Translations under genes and position numbers: made by a program | Part shown: in pieces, positions 11,946 to 25,300 of the stretch | Layout of the letters: every line of letters starts with the position of its first letter | How positions within the stretch are numbered: position 1 is the first letter of the stretch | Origin: Cristatella mucedo | Taxonomy: Eukaryota > Bryozoa > Phylactolaemata > Cristatellidae | Reading direction: 5' to 3' | DNA length: 64,000 nucleotides | Assembly (NCBI GenBank): GCA_009760855.2 | Contig: WPIO01000023.1 | Location: 559,501-623,500, forward strand | The notes under the pieces: generated by a model | Seen by the model: the letters and a program-made list of their open reading frames with translations, nothing else | Databases searched by the model: none | Told to the model about the DNA's origin: nothing

Positions 11946-13123
11946 ACAAATATATCACTATTACTATTATTAAGTGAATATTAGGATCTAGTTTGATTTT
12001 AGACGAAATGTAGCTGTTCAGCTAAAACTGCTGTGGTCGTTTTGGTCACCTCGACGAAAACTTAACAAGTGTAAGACTGCTTGAATATTTAATGACTATT
12101 GGTAAGCTCGGTATCCTAGAATGCAAAAGCACGTCAGTACAATATTATATAATACAATATATAATATTACAATATTGGCAAAAGTGCTAATGCCGGCCTA
12201 TTATTATTATTCAACGATCGTATATCTTGTAAGAACCTCGCGGTCACTTTAATGAGTTCCTTAAAAGTACTGGTAGAATACACTAGTAGAGTACAATATG
12301 GTAGAAGTACTACCAAAAATCACTGCTTAGTCAAACCAGCTTCGAACGATGCTGTCCCTTGAGAACTGAGTAACTATATATGTGAGTGGGATAAGAATAC
12401 TAAAGACCTTGCATATTATTGCCCCACCCAGAATTTTGTTCAAGTGTTACCAACAATCGCTGAGAATAGAATACCACCAGCATTAGATCTTAAAAAAACT
12501 ATGGCTTGCGGAGGTCCGAAATATATACAGATTGCTTTCAGTAGCTTCGAATGACCACTTATTTGTGCTAACAAATGTACTAACTTGTGCTTAACTATGC
12601 AATATCGTTCTCGATGCTCTGGATTTATTAAATAAAGGTTTCTTTATACAATTATACAACATTCTAGCCTGCCCTAGCAGATCCCATGATTCTTGATTCT
12701 ACATTTTGCTGTACATTATTAGTAAGAAATGATCTCACTATATGTATATCAATGACATAGAGTACTCATCAGAGCTAATATAAATACATAAAAATATGTA
12801 CTGGCTAGACTCCCTGTAGATAGATACACGTAGCAGAATTGCATGATACTCTACATGTTAGCATCAACCTAACAAAGGGAAGCCGTCAATGTTCATCCCC
12901 TTGTGCAGAGCTGAGTGACACTTGTGGACTGGTCGGCCTGCCAGCCGTGGCGTCACATCAGGGCCCATCGACTTCGAGATATCCGCCAGCAGAAAGCCCA
13001 CAGCCGATCTCATATCGTCAGTGAGCAGTTGCACGTCCTAACTACTTTGTTTCTTACAAAATATACAAAAGAGATAATGGTGTCGTCGAGCATTTTCAGC
13101 CATCCATTTACAACAAGTCACTA
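11946..13123. other. HCF 3' flank
   Basis: AT-rich sequence with no gene recognised. A minus-strand AATAAA at 12,624-12,629, about 500 bases past the HCF stop, is a plausible polyadenylation signal. Confidence 0.45.
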
Positions 13124-13274
13124 TCAATCCATTAGCTGAGATACTGGCTCTGCCGGTTGAAGGTGTTGTAAGTCACTACTATCTTCCAGCTTGATCCTCT
13201 TGGGAGAAGATGCTGCAATTGCTAATGGACTTGATGGCGATGTACCAGCTGGAGTAGCAGTTAGAACCTTTGGA
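13124..13274 (-). CDS. HCFC1: HCF exon 22 (C-terminus)
   Basis: Reads [20 protein letters not shown], then [20 protein letters not shown] and AEPVSQLMD, with TGA at 13124-13126. SPKRIKLED is a likely nuclear localisation signal in the usual C-terminal place. Acceptor tttttcag. Confidence 0.88.
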
Positions 13275-16200
13275 CTGAAAAAAGGAGGCATATCCATGTC
13301 GTTATACTGAATATAATGATTGCACACAGGACGGCTTGGGAGGACTAGATCAGCTGAAACCGACAACCATACATACATACCTACTATCTCCTGACGACAA
13401 TACCCGTTTAACAGGTGTCTTGTTCACAGCACTTGAAGCCGAGTCTTAAGAAGGAGAGAGAGCTACTTGTCAATACATGCTGAGCCACCGAACTTTACTG
13501 ACAAAAAATGTTCATACCTATAACTGTAACTTACCCTGCAGCCACCGAACTTGTGTTGCTGGACCATAGCCTTTCTCATTCTTTGCGGCTATTCTAAATA
13601 TAATTGCTGGCTTGGTTGTGCAGTCGACGTGTGCTGACGTCAAGTGTGCATTAGTGACAACACAGCTAGGTGTATGGCCACAAAATACACGCACAAATGC
13701 AAGCTGAGGAGTTGCATTGGGTCCAGCAGGTTTAGGCGCTGGTCCCGAGGCTGCTGCGGCAGAGCCATTGCTTCGGACCGCAAGATAAACAGCATATTCA
13801 AGAATTGTGCCGTTCGTGTTCTGAGGCGGCTCCCAGGATAAGTGTGCACCGTCGTTATTCTATTAAAAAACAAATCACGAGAAAGTCTTTGGCACAGCAC
13901 ACTCATAAGCTCATAAAAACCCTTGCAATGAAAAGCAAAAGAGTGGTCTTGTCTGCCTGTTGGTAAAGAGCAACAGGCGGTCACTGGGTTCTGCCACCAT
14001 CACATAATTCATTTTCGAAGACTAACCTTACTGATTTTGATAGCAGATGGTGCACCAGGGAAACCAGGCAGGCAGGTTTTGAATGCCGATGAATCACTCC
14101 AAGGACCTCGGCCACACGGATTGATGCCAGCAACTCGGAATTTGTATGCTGTCCCTGGTAGAAGCTCCTGCTTCTTGACTACAGGTCCGTTAGCCTCAGC
14201 CAGGCTAGCAACGTCCAGTAATTCCTACAACAGATTGGAGCTGGATTGTGATGACCACAAACACAGTTAGAATGCATACCAAGGCCTCAATATGTGATTC
14301 TATAAGTGTGGCACTGACGAAGCAAGCTTATGCAAGGTAACACTGATAGCAAATAAGTCGCCTTATTTTTACAGTATGACGTAGCCCGTGTTTAAGTAAC
14401 GGTCAGCAGAGTCAACGGCCTAATTTTTTATTATTTTTTTCTCCAGAGGCTACCCTACTGGTTTGCAGAAGGTAAAAAATTGGCGACATCAGGATTTGAG
14501 CCTACGACGTGGGTCGTGGAGTGCCAACATTTTAGCCTCAGGCTAAGACCACACTGGGTGTCAACATAGCAAAATATGTTCAACCTGTAAAACTAAAAGT
14601 GTCGCATACAATTATCTGAGGGTATAAGCACTCAACTCAAGCCATGACAAGATTGCCACAAAGAGTGCTAAGAATGGCTAGCCGTTGCCGACTTTTTTTG
14701 CAGTACAACTATCCACCCCCAATATCACCCGAAACGTTCCATTAAATGACAGGTAGAACTATACAGACAGACTAATGCCAATAGATTAAATGGTTGAGGG
14801 TCGACACCCAACACTCAGCTACTAATTGCTTTGAAACTCAACACAGCTACTGCTTCTGATACAAAATGTGCACATAACCTCAAGCATGCAATCACGTGCA
14901 CATACGCATATACCCACGGTTGCGGGCACATGCACGTGTCTGTGCATATAGGCACATTACCAGTTACCTTAATATCAGTCTGCAAATGGAAGGCAAAAAA
15001 AGACAGTCTTCCATAATAACCTCACTGCAGGTTCGACTTTCTACGAGCTTATTTAGATAACACGGCCGCCGGGACTAAGATTAATAGTGTCCCTAACATC
15101 AGAGGAGTTGTTCAGAATAGAAAACCTGTTCTCTTCTCAGGGTGGCATGGTCTTCTGTTGTTACCCTTGTTTACACATTGGTCCACGTCATTTTTATGTG
15201 TGTGCCTTGCACTTGCCTCACTACCAATTTCCTAACGCGACTAAGTGACATTTGCATGCACGGCTTGTTAATAGGTGTTGTATGCAGTATAGGAATATTC
15301 GTGAACTTACGAGAATTTACCAACATTGAAAAGTCCCAACTCATGACATAATGGATGTAAACGAAGCCAACCACAGTTAAGATTGTGGCATGCAAGCAAA
15401 CATAATAAAGAAACTAACTTACACTCGTGTCGCTCATTCCAAGCTGACTGCCCTGCTCAGATGGCAAATGATAGTGCATAACTAATGTGGTAGTCCCTTT
15501 TACGATGCCAACATCAAACCACTGGTTGTTAATCGACTCTTTCTTTACCAGCTGAACCGGAGTGAGTTGATCTTTGCTAGAGTTCTCCTGGCAGGCGAGA
15601 AGTGTATCAAATGTATCAGTGCCGGAATGCAACATGAGAATGAAATGCCACTTTGCAACAGTCTACATACCTTTGATTGCTCGTCCTTTACCAGTACGTC
15701 ACTACATGTTGTAGCTTCAAGTTTACCGGCAACTTTAGAGCTTGCTGCTGTCACGGCTGCACTAGCAAGCGTTGATAGAGGATCTAAAAAAAATACATGC
15801 AAGCCCCCGGTAATGCACCGCCTGTCATTTTAATTGTAAATAATTGCCTCTTCCTTACACGACCGCAGCAAAACAAATCAGAGACAGTATATGGCTGCCT
15901 GGAATGCACTGGAAGTTTAGTACACCATGGCTTATACAGCAGCCGTGCAAGTCAGACAGATGATCAGAGATTGCATTTCACTTCGGAGCAGTCGAGCTAC
16001 CTATATACATTACATAAACGAAGAAAAACGAAAGCTGAACTTTAAAGTTAGATCTCGACAATCAAACCCAATTTAACAATATATTATCCTTCTTACATAG
16101 TGCTGCCATAGAAGTTGACTAACTGGGAGGTCAAAATCCAAGACACTTGCTTATATGTGGCTCTATATTAAGAATTCAACGGTAAATGCAAGACGAGCTT

Positions 16201-16344
16201 GACCAATTTATAAAAAACTCTTTGGCTGGAAGCATATCTAAAACGATGGTATCAAGAACACATCAGGAGTTGATAAGACTAGATGCCTTTCTTCTCCGAC
16301 AGGAGACTATGATCCAAAAAGTGACACCTACTGAAGGCATTCAG

Positions 16345-16380
<36 letters not shown>

Positions 16381-19300
16381 GAACATTAAACTTTCAGTTC
16401 TGAATTGGTCAAGCTGTAAAATTAAAGGCTGAAAGACAAGATTGGTAGGGAGCTTAGGATATAAAACAAGCATAACTCTACAGCTTGGATGACAGGCACA
16501 CCCCAGCAGTGCAGTGGATTAAGAGAATTGACCAAAAGTGTATACAGCCGGTCACAGCCTCAGCTGCTGTTCATTATTGTACAGTCTTTTCCCATCGACT
16601 GACTTACTTTGACTAGTATTCATGTAATGATTCTATGCGCTAACTCAACTTCCAAAATCTGACATTTCCTCATTAATATATTCAAGTTATATTACGAATA
16701 AGATAGTTTTATTTTGTTAAACAATACAGGATGAACATTTTAATGGCTAAACTCTTTTCTATTTCATCACCCTCAAACGGAAGCTATGCCCAGCTATCCT
16801 GTTCGTCAATCTCATTCATATATTGGCTACAAATCAGAGCCCTGCTAAACAAGGGTACTGTCATTTGTTATTTTTGTCACAACACAGCCCAATCTGAAAA
16901 AAGATAGGTCATAATGTAGGCCAAATATCGAGTGACGTTGCACTGCTTTCATGATTTTTAATTAATAAATTATGAAATTAAGAAATGAATACAGTTAGCA
17001 TTACAAACAGGACCCATTTACAATTTTATACGAAGTAAAAAATCATACAACCATGAAGTGTGCTATTAGCAAGTGTCTATTGTGGTTTCGACTTATGGAA
17101 GTGGCCGGACTACCAAGCATGTATCTTACGTGTGACTAATCCACAAAAATCTACTTCGGCGAATTGAACGAAAGTGCACGATACATTAACGCTCTATGTC
17201 CGCTTGCTATTCGGAGAGTAAATCTGCAATAAGTAGTCAAACGCTGACAACACTGGAACGAAAGATATCAGCTTCCAAACACTGCCAGTCTGTGTTTCTT
17301 CAAAGACCACATCACACAACCATAAAGCCTCGGCTTACTCCCCTACTTCGGAAAAAGGAATGGTGGCAGCAACACATCGAGTGAGCAGTGCTGAAGTCTG
17401 AACAAGCTAAAGCGAAGCAAACATTTAATTTGCAAATGCAAATTCAAGAACACACTGCTGTCCCATCAAGCAACTAGCCAAATTGTGGCAAAAAGCTGGT
17501 AGTTCTCTTACCGTTGGCTAAGCATTCTGGCATACTAGATGTATCACATGTCTTCTCCGGTACCTCTTGCTTGACGATATCTAGAATATATGCATAAATA
17601 ATGAGAAATATACAAACATTAAGTAATTTCTCCAACTGAACATTTAGGTCCTGTATAATGGAGCTTTAGAGCAACCGTGTCTAGGTGGTACACATATAAG
17701 AATCTCAGCATAGCCGTTTGGTTGTAGCCTGGTAGACAAGGTTGGCAGGCAATTCTCAAAGAAATACAACTGGGATGCTACTGTAGTACTTATGTAACCT
17801 CGTCCACAGACGTCATATTTTTTAAAGCTTTAGTCAGTCTTGTGAACCTTTGATGGAGTTTAGACAACATGTTGTCCACTGCCTTGAAGATTAAGACATA
17901 ACCAAGATGTTCAATGTGCAATGAATAAGCTAGCTAGCTACACATGAATTGCTCGGCTGAAAGACAACACATTACTCTGGATGCGATGGCGTGTATTAGC
18001 ATCTATAATTTGGATCCATAATAATAGTAAGACATTTGTGTAACACCCTATGAGAACCAAATCTCTTTCTAGGCACTTTACATGAGGGAAAGAAAGCATA
18101 TCTATCCTACAGAACCCACCTGCTCCAGCAGCCACGAACGAGTCCTGTAACTTGCTGTCCACCTGATCGGCAGCCGATGCAGGGTCCAGTGAGATATTCT
18201 CTGGTTTAGCACAATCGATGGCTGGCATTGTTATAGCAGAGTTCAGCAAAGCAGAGTTAGACTCAGGCTGGATTTCCACAGGTTCATGCTTAACTGCTGG
18301 GCAGCTAGGAGCATTTTTAACCGGCTCAACACAATGATCTGACAGGGCTTCACCATCAGTCGACTGCTCACCACAAGTCGTTATTGCCGAGATGCTTGGA
18401 ATCTGAGTATCTGAATTGGCTACAAAAATCCACTAGCCATCGTTAGTTACAGAATTGAGAACGACAGACTTGGCATAAAACCCAACGATGCTATTCAAAC
18501 TTGCTAATGATCCTGGCATCTCCTTTCTGGTTCACCTTTAGTTATCTTACCACTATCAGCAGTGTTTATCTTCATGCTCACCTATTTTGCACAGCTTCAA
18601 ACTCATAGCTTTGGGTGAGAAGCCGGAGTCCTCCAGATTCCACAAAAAAGTGTGCCTGTACTGGTATCGCTGATGTTGTTACCCGGACTATTTATCATAC
18701 AGCAACAGAGCACACTGTTAGCTTTAAAGGCTTTTGCTGGACATGTGGAATGTGCTTTAGCAGAACAGACACTGCAAAGGTTAGTGGCCTCTATGCCTGG
18801 CCAGACGAGGAAGGCCATACAGAATCGTGATGGGACGACGTCACACTAAAAACATACATACCGCGTTTGTTTTAGGGCTGCCAGCGATTGTTGAGCATAA
18901 CATTTGTATGCATAGCAGCGGAGAAAACTCATTTTACCAAAAATAATTTAAAGCCACAGCAATGATGGCCATATTGCAAGGGTCGGCTGAGTATTTTACT
19001 AACCTGGGGTTATACTAATCGGTGCCCCAGAGTGCCTTCTTGAGTGTTTAAACATTCTGGCCAAAGCATGATACCTGTTTGCTGGTGCATGCATGCTATC
19101 CTTGGTTATTGCTTCTTTTACAGCAAGTTGCCAAGCACCTGGATAGCGATTTGGTTCTCTTGGGGCACAAAAAAACATTATTGTAATAATTATTATTGTG
19201 TAGATACTGAAATAAACCGGATGCCCATTGTATTTGCCATTTAAACCCCAGGAGTCAGCTTCAGCAACTGCTTATCTGAATGCATGACTTGCCGACCGAA

Positions 19301-22300
19301 ATTCGATCCTGGACGGAAGCAAATTTTCTTAAATGATAAAACCGATCGCCTACTCATAGGACACTTCAGGCATAGGCTGGTAGATTTCGCTCTTGTAATT
19401 CGTGAAGCTTCAGTGCAACCGTCATCGTGTGCTCGGAATTTAGCTGTCCTCTTTGACAATTACTTAACGTGTGAAAGCTTCATTAAGAATCCACTTAAAC
19501 AGCTAGCCATCAAGTTCAATCTGTCTAAGACTAGAGACTGTCTATTATGACAGCTGGCTACACATCTTACTAGCTCCCTGGTTATGTCAAGGTTGCAATA
19601 CTATAATTAAGGTTTGGCCAGGCTACTAAAAAATGTCATTAAGCCTCTTCAGCTGGTGATGAATATGGCTGCAAGCTTAGTAAAAAAAAATCCCTTGGGC
19701 TCAGCCATGTGTCTTGTTTGCTGAAGAAGCTTCGGTGGCTCACAGTCGTTCAAGAGATACATGGCAAAAATCCTTGCTCTGGTCACAAGGCTTGCCATAG
19801 CCAGGCTACTTCATGCATAGCTGAACCGTTGCACCAGCTTCAGCCTCCTGGTGCCACCAGGTCCCTATGAAAAATAAATTAGCTGTTCCATTCCTTCGCC
19901 TAAAGACAACTGGCGACAGACGCTTTTGCTTCCGAGGTCCTAGACTGTGGAGCTCAACTTCTACAATTTTTACACGACATCTCTCCTTCTGCTGAAAGTG
20001 ACACATACTTTCAAACCGTCTTTCAACTGCTACTCACTTCTTCGACTGCCCTTCTGACTCAGTTATGCTTTCACTTTCTTTTTACATGAGATGAATTCTG
20101 TTGGCTACCGTATGCCCACCAAAAGCTGCGGAGGTTTTGGGTGCGCAAAACAAAACTCTCCTGTGTAACGCCCACTTAGTGCTTGTGGTATTGCGGAATG
20201 ATTACAAAGATACATTATATAAGCAAGTCTGGATAGGCTTGAATTCCCTAACTCATGGGTCTTCTATTAAGTAATGTTTGACCGACTAGGTATACAGGAG
20301 ACTATGATAAGTGATTACTTACATAAGTGTTTGTCAACAAAAAGACACACAACCCCAAATTTAAGCCAGAACTGCAATAGCCAACAGTATGTCAGACTTG
20401 ATACACATAATCGATGATCATTCAAGCCACCATTAAAACAAGTGTTCAAACAGATGCTATGCAGCAAATCCCTTGCACGGATATCAGCTACCTAGGATCA
20501 AACCCCACGACTATTTTACTACTTTAAAGAGGCAACCAAGTTAAAAAATAATCGCAGTAAGAAAACCAGAAGCAAGGAGACATAATAAAGGCTACCTGAA
20601 GGGGCAGCTGCATCTGATGGCAGCTCCCTTGATGAGGCTGAGATAGCTGCTGCAGCTTGAACGTTGTTACTCTCAACAGCCACTGCCGGAGTTGCCGGCT
20701 GTGTAGTCACCAAGTGCATCCCAGCACTTGCTACTGCTGTTGTGCCAATACTGGGCACAATCGTAACTGAAGACATGGGTGCTAGCGACACAGGTGCTGG
20801 TCGGGCTATAAAATAAGAGATCTTATTTGATGCAACTGCATTGCGGACACGCACACTGGCGAAGCATCAGACACTTACTGCTAGGAGACGTCAATGTCAA
20901 TGTAGTGCCAGCTGACTGTACGGCACCTCCCATAGCGGCAACCGTGGCTGCTGAGGCATTGACGATGGAAACAGGTGCTTTGCCAGAAATGCCTTGGGGG
21001 TTAACTACGATTATCTGCTGGCCACCACTTCCGGTGGTTGACGCTGCAGTTGTGCTGGTAGTTAGCCCACGGGGCATGGTTGTCACAATGCGTGCTGGTG
21101 TCCCGCTCATCATGGTGCCAGCACCACCAGGCTTTGGGGCAGCAATAACTATAGTCTGCCGGCCACCAGGAGATGCCGTAACCGTGGCAATCCCAGGTTT
21201 GGCAACAGTTAGTGCACTTGAAGTAATAGTCCTTATCACAGTCGTAACTGGCTTCCCAATAGCCACCTAAACAATATAAACAAAGTAACAGTCATTCAGA
21301 ATGGAAAGATAAACACTAAGATGGCTCACATCACACCTACACATCTTTTTTTTTAATCTAGCTACGACCGATGATAAAAACCGAAGAACAAATGTAAGCT
21401 GCAAGTGACAGAATAGCAATAAGTGTTTGTCTTATGTGTAAAAACACAATGAGCATAACCATTATATTAATAAGCTGTCTTCGGCACCCAAAATGGCATA
21501 TGTTGCAGGCTATTGTTTTAATTTGTCGATTAACATATGCTGAAGTTCTGAGGAAACCTCTAATAATCTCTAATCAACCCTAATATATGTTTCCCCCAGG
21601 AGTAGTCGCCTGTGGAGAAGCTGTACGCAGTATGGCGGTAGCAATAGCCGGAAAGGCCAATCGAACCTGGCCACCAGCACCTGGTGCAGAAAGTATAGTA
21701 GTTCCAGCTATGAAGAGAAAATGTGTTGCTATATATAATTCCTTTATATAGAGCCCCAAGAGAACTTAATCACTTAGAGACTGCTTCACATATGCCACGG
21801 AGATCGAGCCCACGACCTCGGTTATCAAATGCATTCACCTTGACATGTCGGGGCGAGCACCCTAACAGCTGGGCCAAACCAGAGCGGCACTACAGGTAGT
21901 AATCAGATATGGTAAGCTTTCGAATCCTACAGTGGCTCGATGTAAAAAGCACATAACTCAAACGCCGTGGCTGTGAATATTCACTATTCTCATCAAGCAC
22001 AGTAAACAGAGCATACATGTAAGCTTCATGCAACCACACTCGCACAGGCAACCTAGCCTCTACGTGCCTGAGGCTGAACGCTGCTGACACCCAAAATAGT
22101 AGCAGGCGTCATTCCTGATGGGGTAGACGTAATCACAGCAGATGGCTTAGCAGTTCCACCTGCTTGAGTGGCGGTGACTAACTTGACGATCGTGGCACCC
22201 GGAGGCAGCTGCGTCTTATTCTAAAGATAGCAAATAATTACACACAAAGTTAAACAGATACAGTAAGGGCTATGCAGTACAATCTCTTAGTATGCCTCCT

Positions 22301-25300
22301 TCGGAAATTGGGTCCTGGGGTTGCATGCACACACGCATGCGCGCACACACAAGGATGCAATAAATCACGGGACGATAATAATAATTACATTTGTACAGCA
22401 CCTCAGTTAACGAAGTCTCTTTCTATACACTATATATGCAGTAAAGAAAGCATTTCAGTACGGTTAGTGCTAACGTTCATACCTTAACATGGGATGAGAC
22501 CACGGCCAAGTAAGTCAGGTGGCACGATAGCAAACCAAATTCAAGATAAAAACCCTCCTAGCATAATACAAACAGACACTCTGGATCACAATTATATGAC
22601 AGATTATTTTTGACTGGGTTAAGATGGCCTACATCAACACTGAATAGGTGTTTCAGTGAAAAGCCAGTCGAGTCTATACAGGTTTGCTCCATTCACCGAA
22701 AGAGTAAACAGTGAGCTACAACTGTAAATACCACAGGTTAGCCTTGCATATTGCAGCACCATCAGTTCTGAAATAGCAGAATGTTAGGCAATAGACCTTG
22801 GCCGATTCTGACCTCAGACATTCCAACCAACGCCTTCTATGATTAAAGTACATTCTGCAGCCACTTACACAAGTATTAGAGGTTAATTATATCTTGTGTG
22901 GTTTCCCTTGTATAGGACCCAAAAAAATTAACACGCTGAAACTAAAAACAAAAACATATACACACACTAAGGCACTTACCGACGTAACAGTCATTCCTTG
23001 GTTTGTCTTCACCAACGTCACGATTTGAGGCTGAGAAGTATTTCCACCAGTTCCACCAGCCTTGTGCACAGTTATTATCTGTTTTCCCCCAGGAGTAGTC
23101 GCCTGTGGGGAAGTTGTGCGCAGTATGGTGGTAGCACCAGCTGGAGAGGCCAATCGAACCTGGCCACCAGTACCTGATGCAGAAACTATAGTAGTTCCAG
23201 CTATGAAGAGAAAATAAGTTGCAATATATAATTAATATATATATAGGACCCTAAGAGAACTTTACCACTATTCAAGCGCTTCACATATGCCACAGGTCTA
23301 GAGCCCACGACCCTGGTCATCAACCACATTCACCTTGAACTTGTTGGGGGCAAGCACATTAACCACTGGCCCAAACCATTGCTGCAATGAAGAGAATCTG
23401 CTAATATGCCTAACTGCCACATTATCTCAAACAATAACTTACTTTGAATCGATCCCATCCGTACACCGGCATGGGTAACAACAGCAGGCTGTACAACTTT
23501 GATTGAAGGTGTGGTACTACTTGCAATCTTTTGAGCAGCCACAGCAGCATTTGCAAGTGCAGCAATACCTGTCATCTGGTTGCCCTAAAAGGATTAAAGT
23601 ACTTATTTCTGTAATTGCCTGAATTAAATTGGAATACCGATACCAATGAAATATGTTATGTATCGACAGGTCCCAGCTTCAGTGACCATCGGTAGATAAG
23701 CAGAAGGCAACAAGGCACATGCTAACCCCCATGCAAACACTGAATTCATAAGCTGAATGGTGTCATGACAATCCAGCTCAAACAGCAGCAAATAACTTGC
23801 AAGAAGAACAATACAGTATGTGAGCAGCTCTTTTGTTGTATAAATTGGCTGCAATACATTTTACAAGGTCTTGCAAGACAAATGAAATTTGTTTCCAAGA
23901 TGTACAATAAACCCTGCATGGAAGAGAGCCACATAGCACCACTACAGAAATATCTCTATGATCCAATCGAAAAAAGATCAAGACGTACCAAGCACGATCA
24001 ATTGTTTATAATAATAATAATTCACTTGATAAAGCGCCCTCAGAGAACTTTATTTCTCTATAGGCGCTTTACATTTGCTGAGTTTAACAGTTTGCTTCTC
24101 CTGCCAGTGAACAATTGAACCAGCCTAGAGTATCCGGAAGTACGGCGTTTCTATCGAGTAGGCAAGGTCTTTTTTCGGGCAACAAAGTTTGAGGATTATC
24201 TAAATAAACATGGCAACAAAGCAAAATACATAGATCATTTCTTAGCAGCAGCAGTTTCCACAGAAAAAAGCCCAATGGACAATCCCATCGTTCACTCGTT
24301 CTAGTGCAGATTTCTGTGAGCCTATTATCAGAATGTCAGCAAGTCAGCGATATCAAAAGCAACGTTACAAACAAGGTGTACACTCAAACACGAAAGTATT
24401 TGGATGGTTCATATTTCCTCGATTACCATCTTTTCATAAGCTCCCAACTGGATTGAAGTCGGGATGCTGGGTGCCCGAGTATGAATTGCCATGATAGCTC
24501 GGCAACTTGTGAATAATAAGCCAAAAACTAGCCGAACAATCTTTTAAACTCCTATAATAACGACTGTTTGCCCAGAATAGAGCCTCGAGAAACCACCCAT
24601 TCATCAGTTCATGCTGGAACTGTGAGGTACACAGAACTAATTGAGGATTACTTATTTTGCCGGGTATAATATCATTCAGTCCTGCCGAAGGTCGCCCAGC
24701 TGTCGACCTTCGTGAAGGATAATATCATGGCACCGTACTAGGCTGGACACTGGCCTAGTCAAACTGCCAATACTTTATCAATTCCGAAGGGTACTGTTTC
24801 GGACAACGTTACGAAGCTAGAGAAGACTGGCAGCCCTGAAAATTCTACAGGGTCAGGCCAACCCCTCCTACCATTAGGGGGGGGGGGGCCGTAAATCCGG
24901 TGACACTGCCAGATGGCGATAAGATGAGGCTGGTGTGCATTCTCGAGTTGCAATGACAAAACCGCTTCTGTCGGTAAAGAATATTGTAAGTCGTTACAAT
25001 GGGCTCAATCCATTGGACCGTTGACGATTGGTGTAGAGTTGTATAAAGAGACAAAAGCCAATCCACGCCCTTTACCAACTGCAAAAGAAGGCTTTACGTG
25101 CGACGGCGACCCAACGAAGCCTAACTGGCAATGCCCTGAAGGACAGCAGCATAAAGCATTCGCTGAGTTTTCGAGTCCCTTTCTCTTTTGCACACCGGAT
25201 CGTGTCGGACGTGTAAGCGTCCATAGTCAGATACTCGAGGAATGCTTACAACGCACCTGTTTATTACAGCATTTGGTGGGTCTTTTTCATTACTCTTTCG

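Noticed and set aside
20827-21270. A 147-codon plus-strand reading frame opposite HCF exon 13
   Set aside because: It mirrors a low-complexity coding exon on the other strand, crosses that exon's splice sites and has no family resemblance.
22064-22080. GT donors at the end of HCF exon 12
   Set aside because: The 22,064 donor breaks the frame with exon 13, and gttcag at 22,080 is a poor donor; the GC donor fits both frame and similarity.
23765-24118. A 117-codon plus-strand frame in an HCF intron
   Set aside because: It runs through intron sequence into a LINE tail and has a composition unlike the exons.
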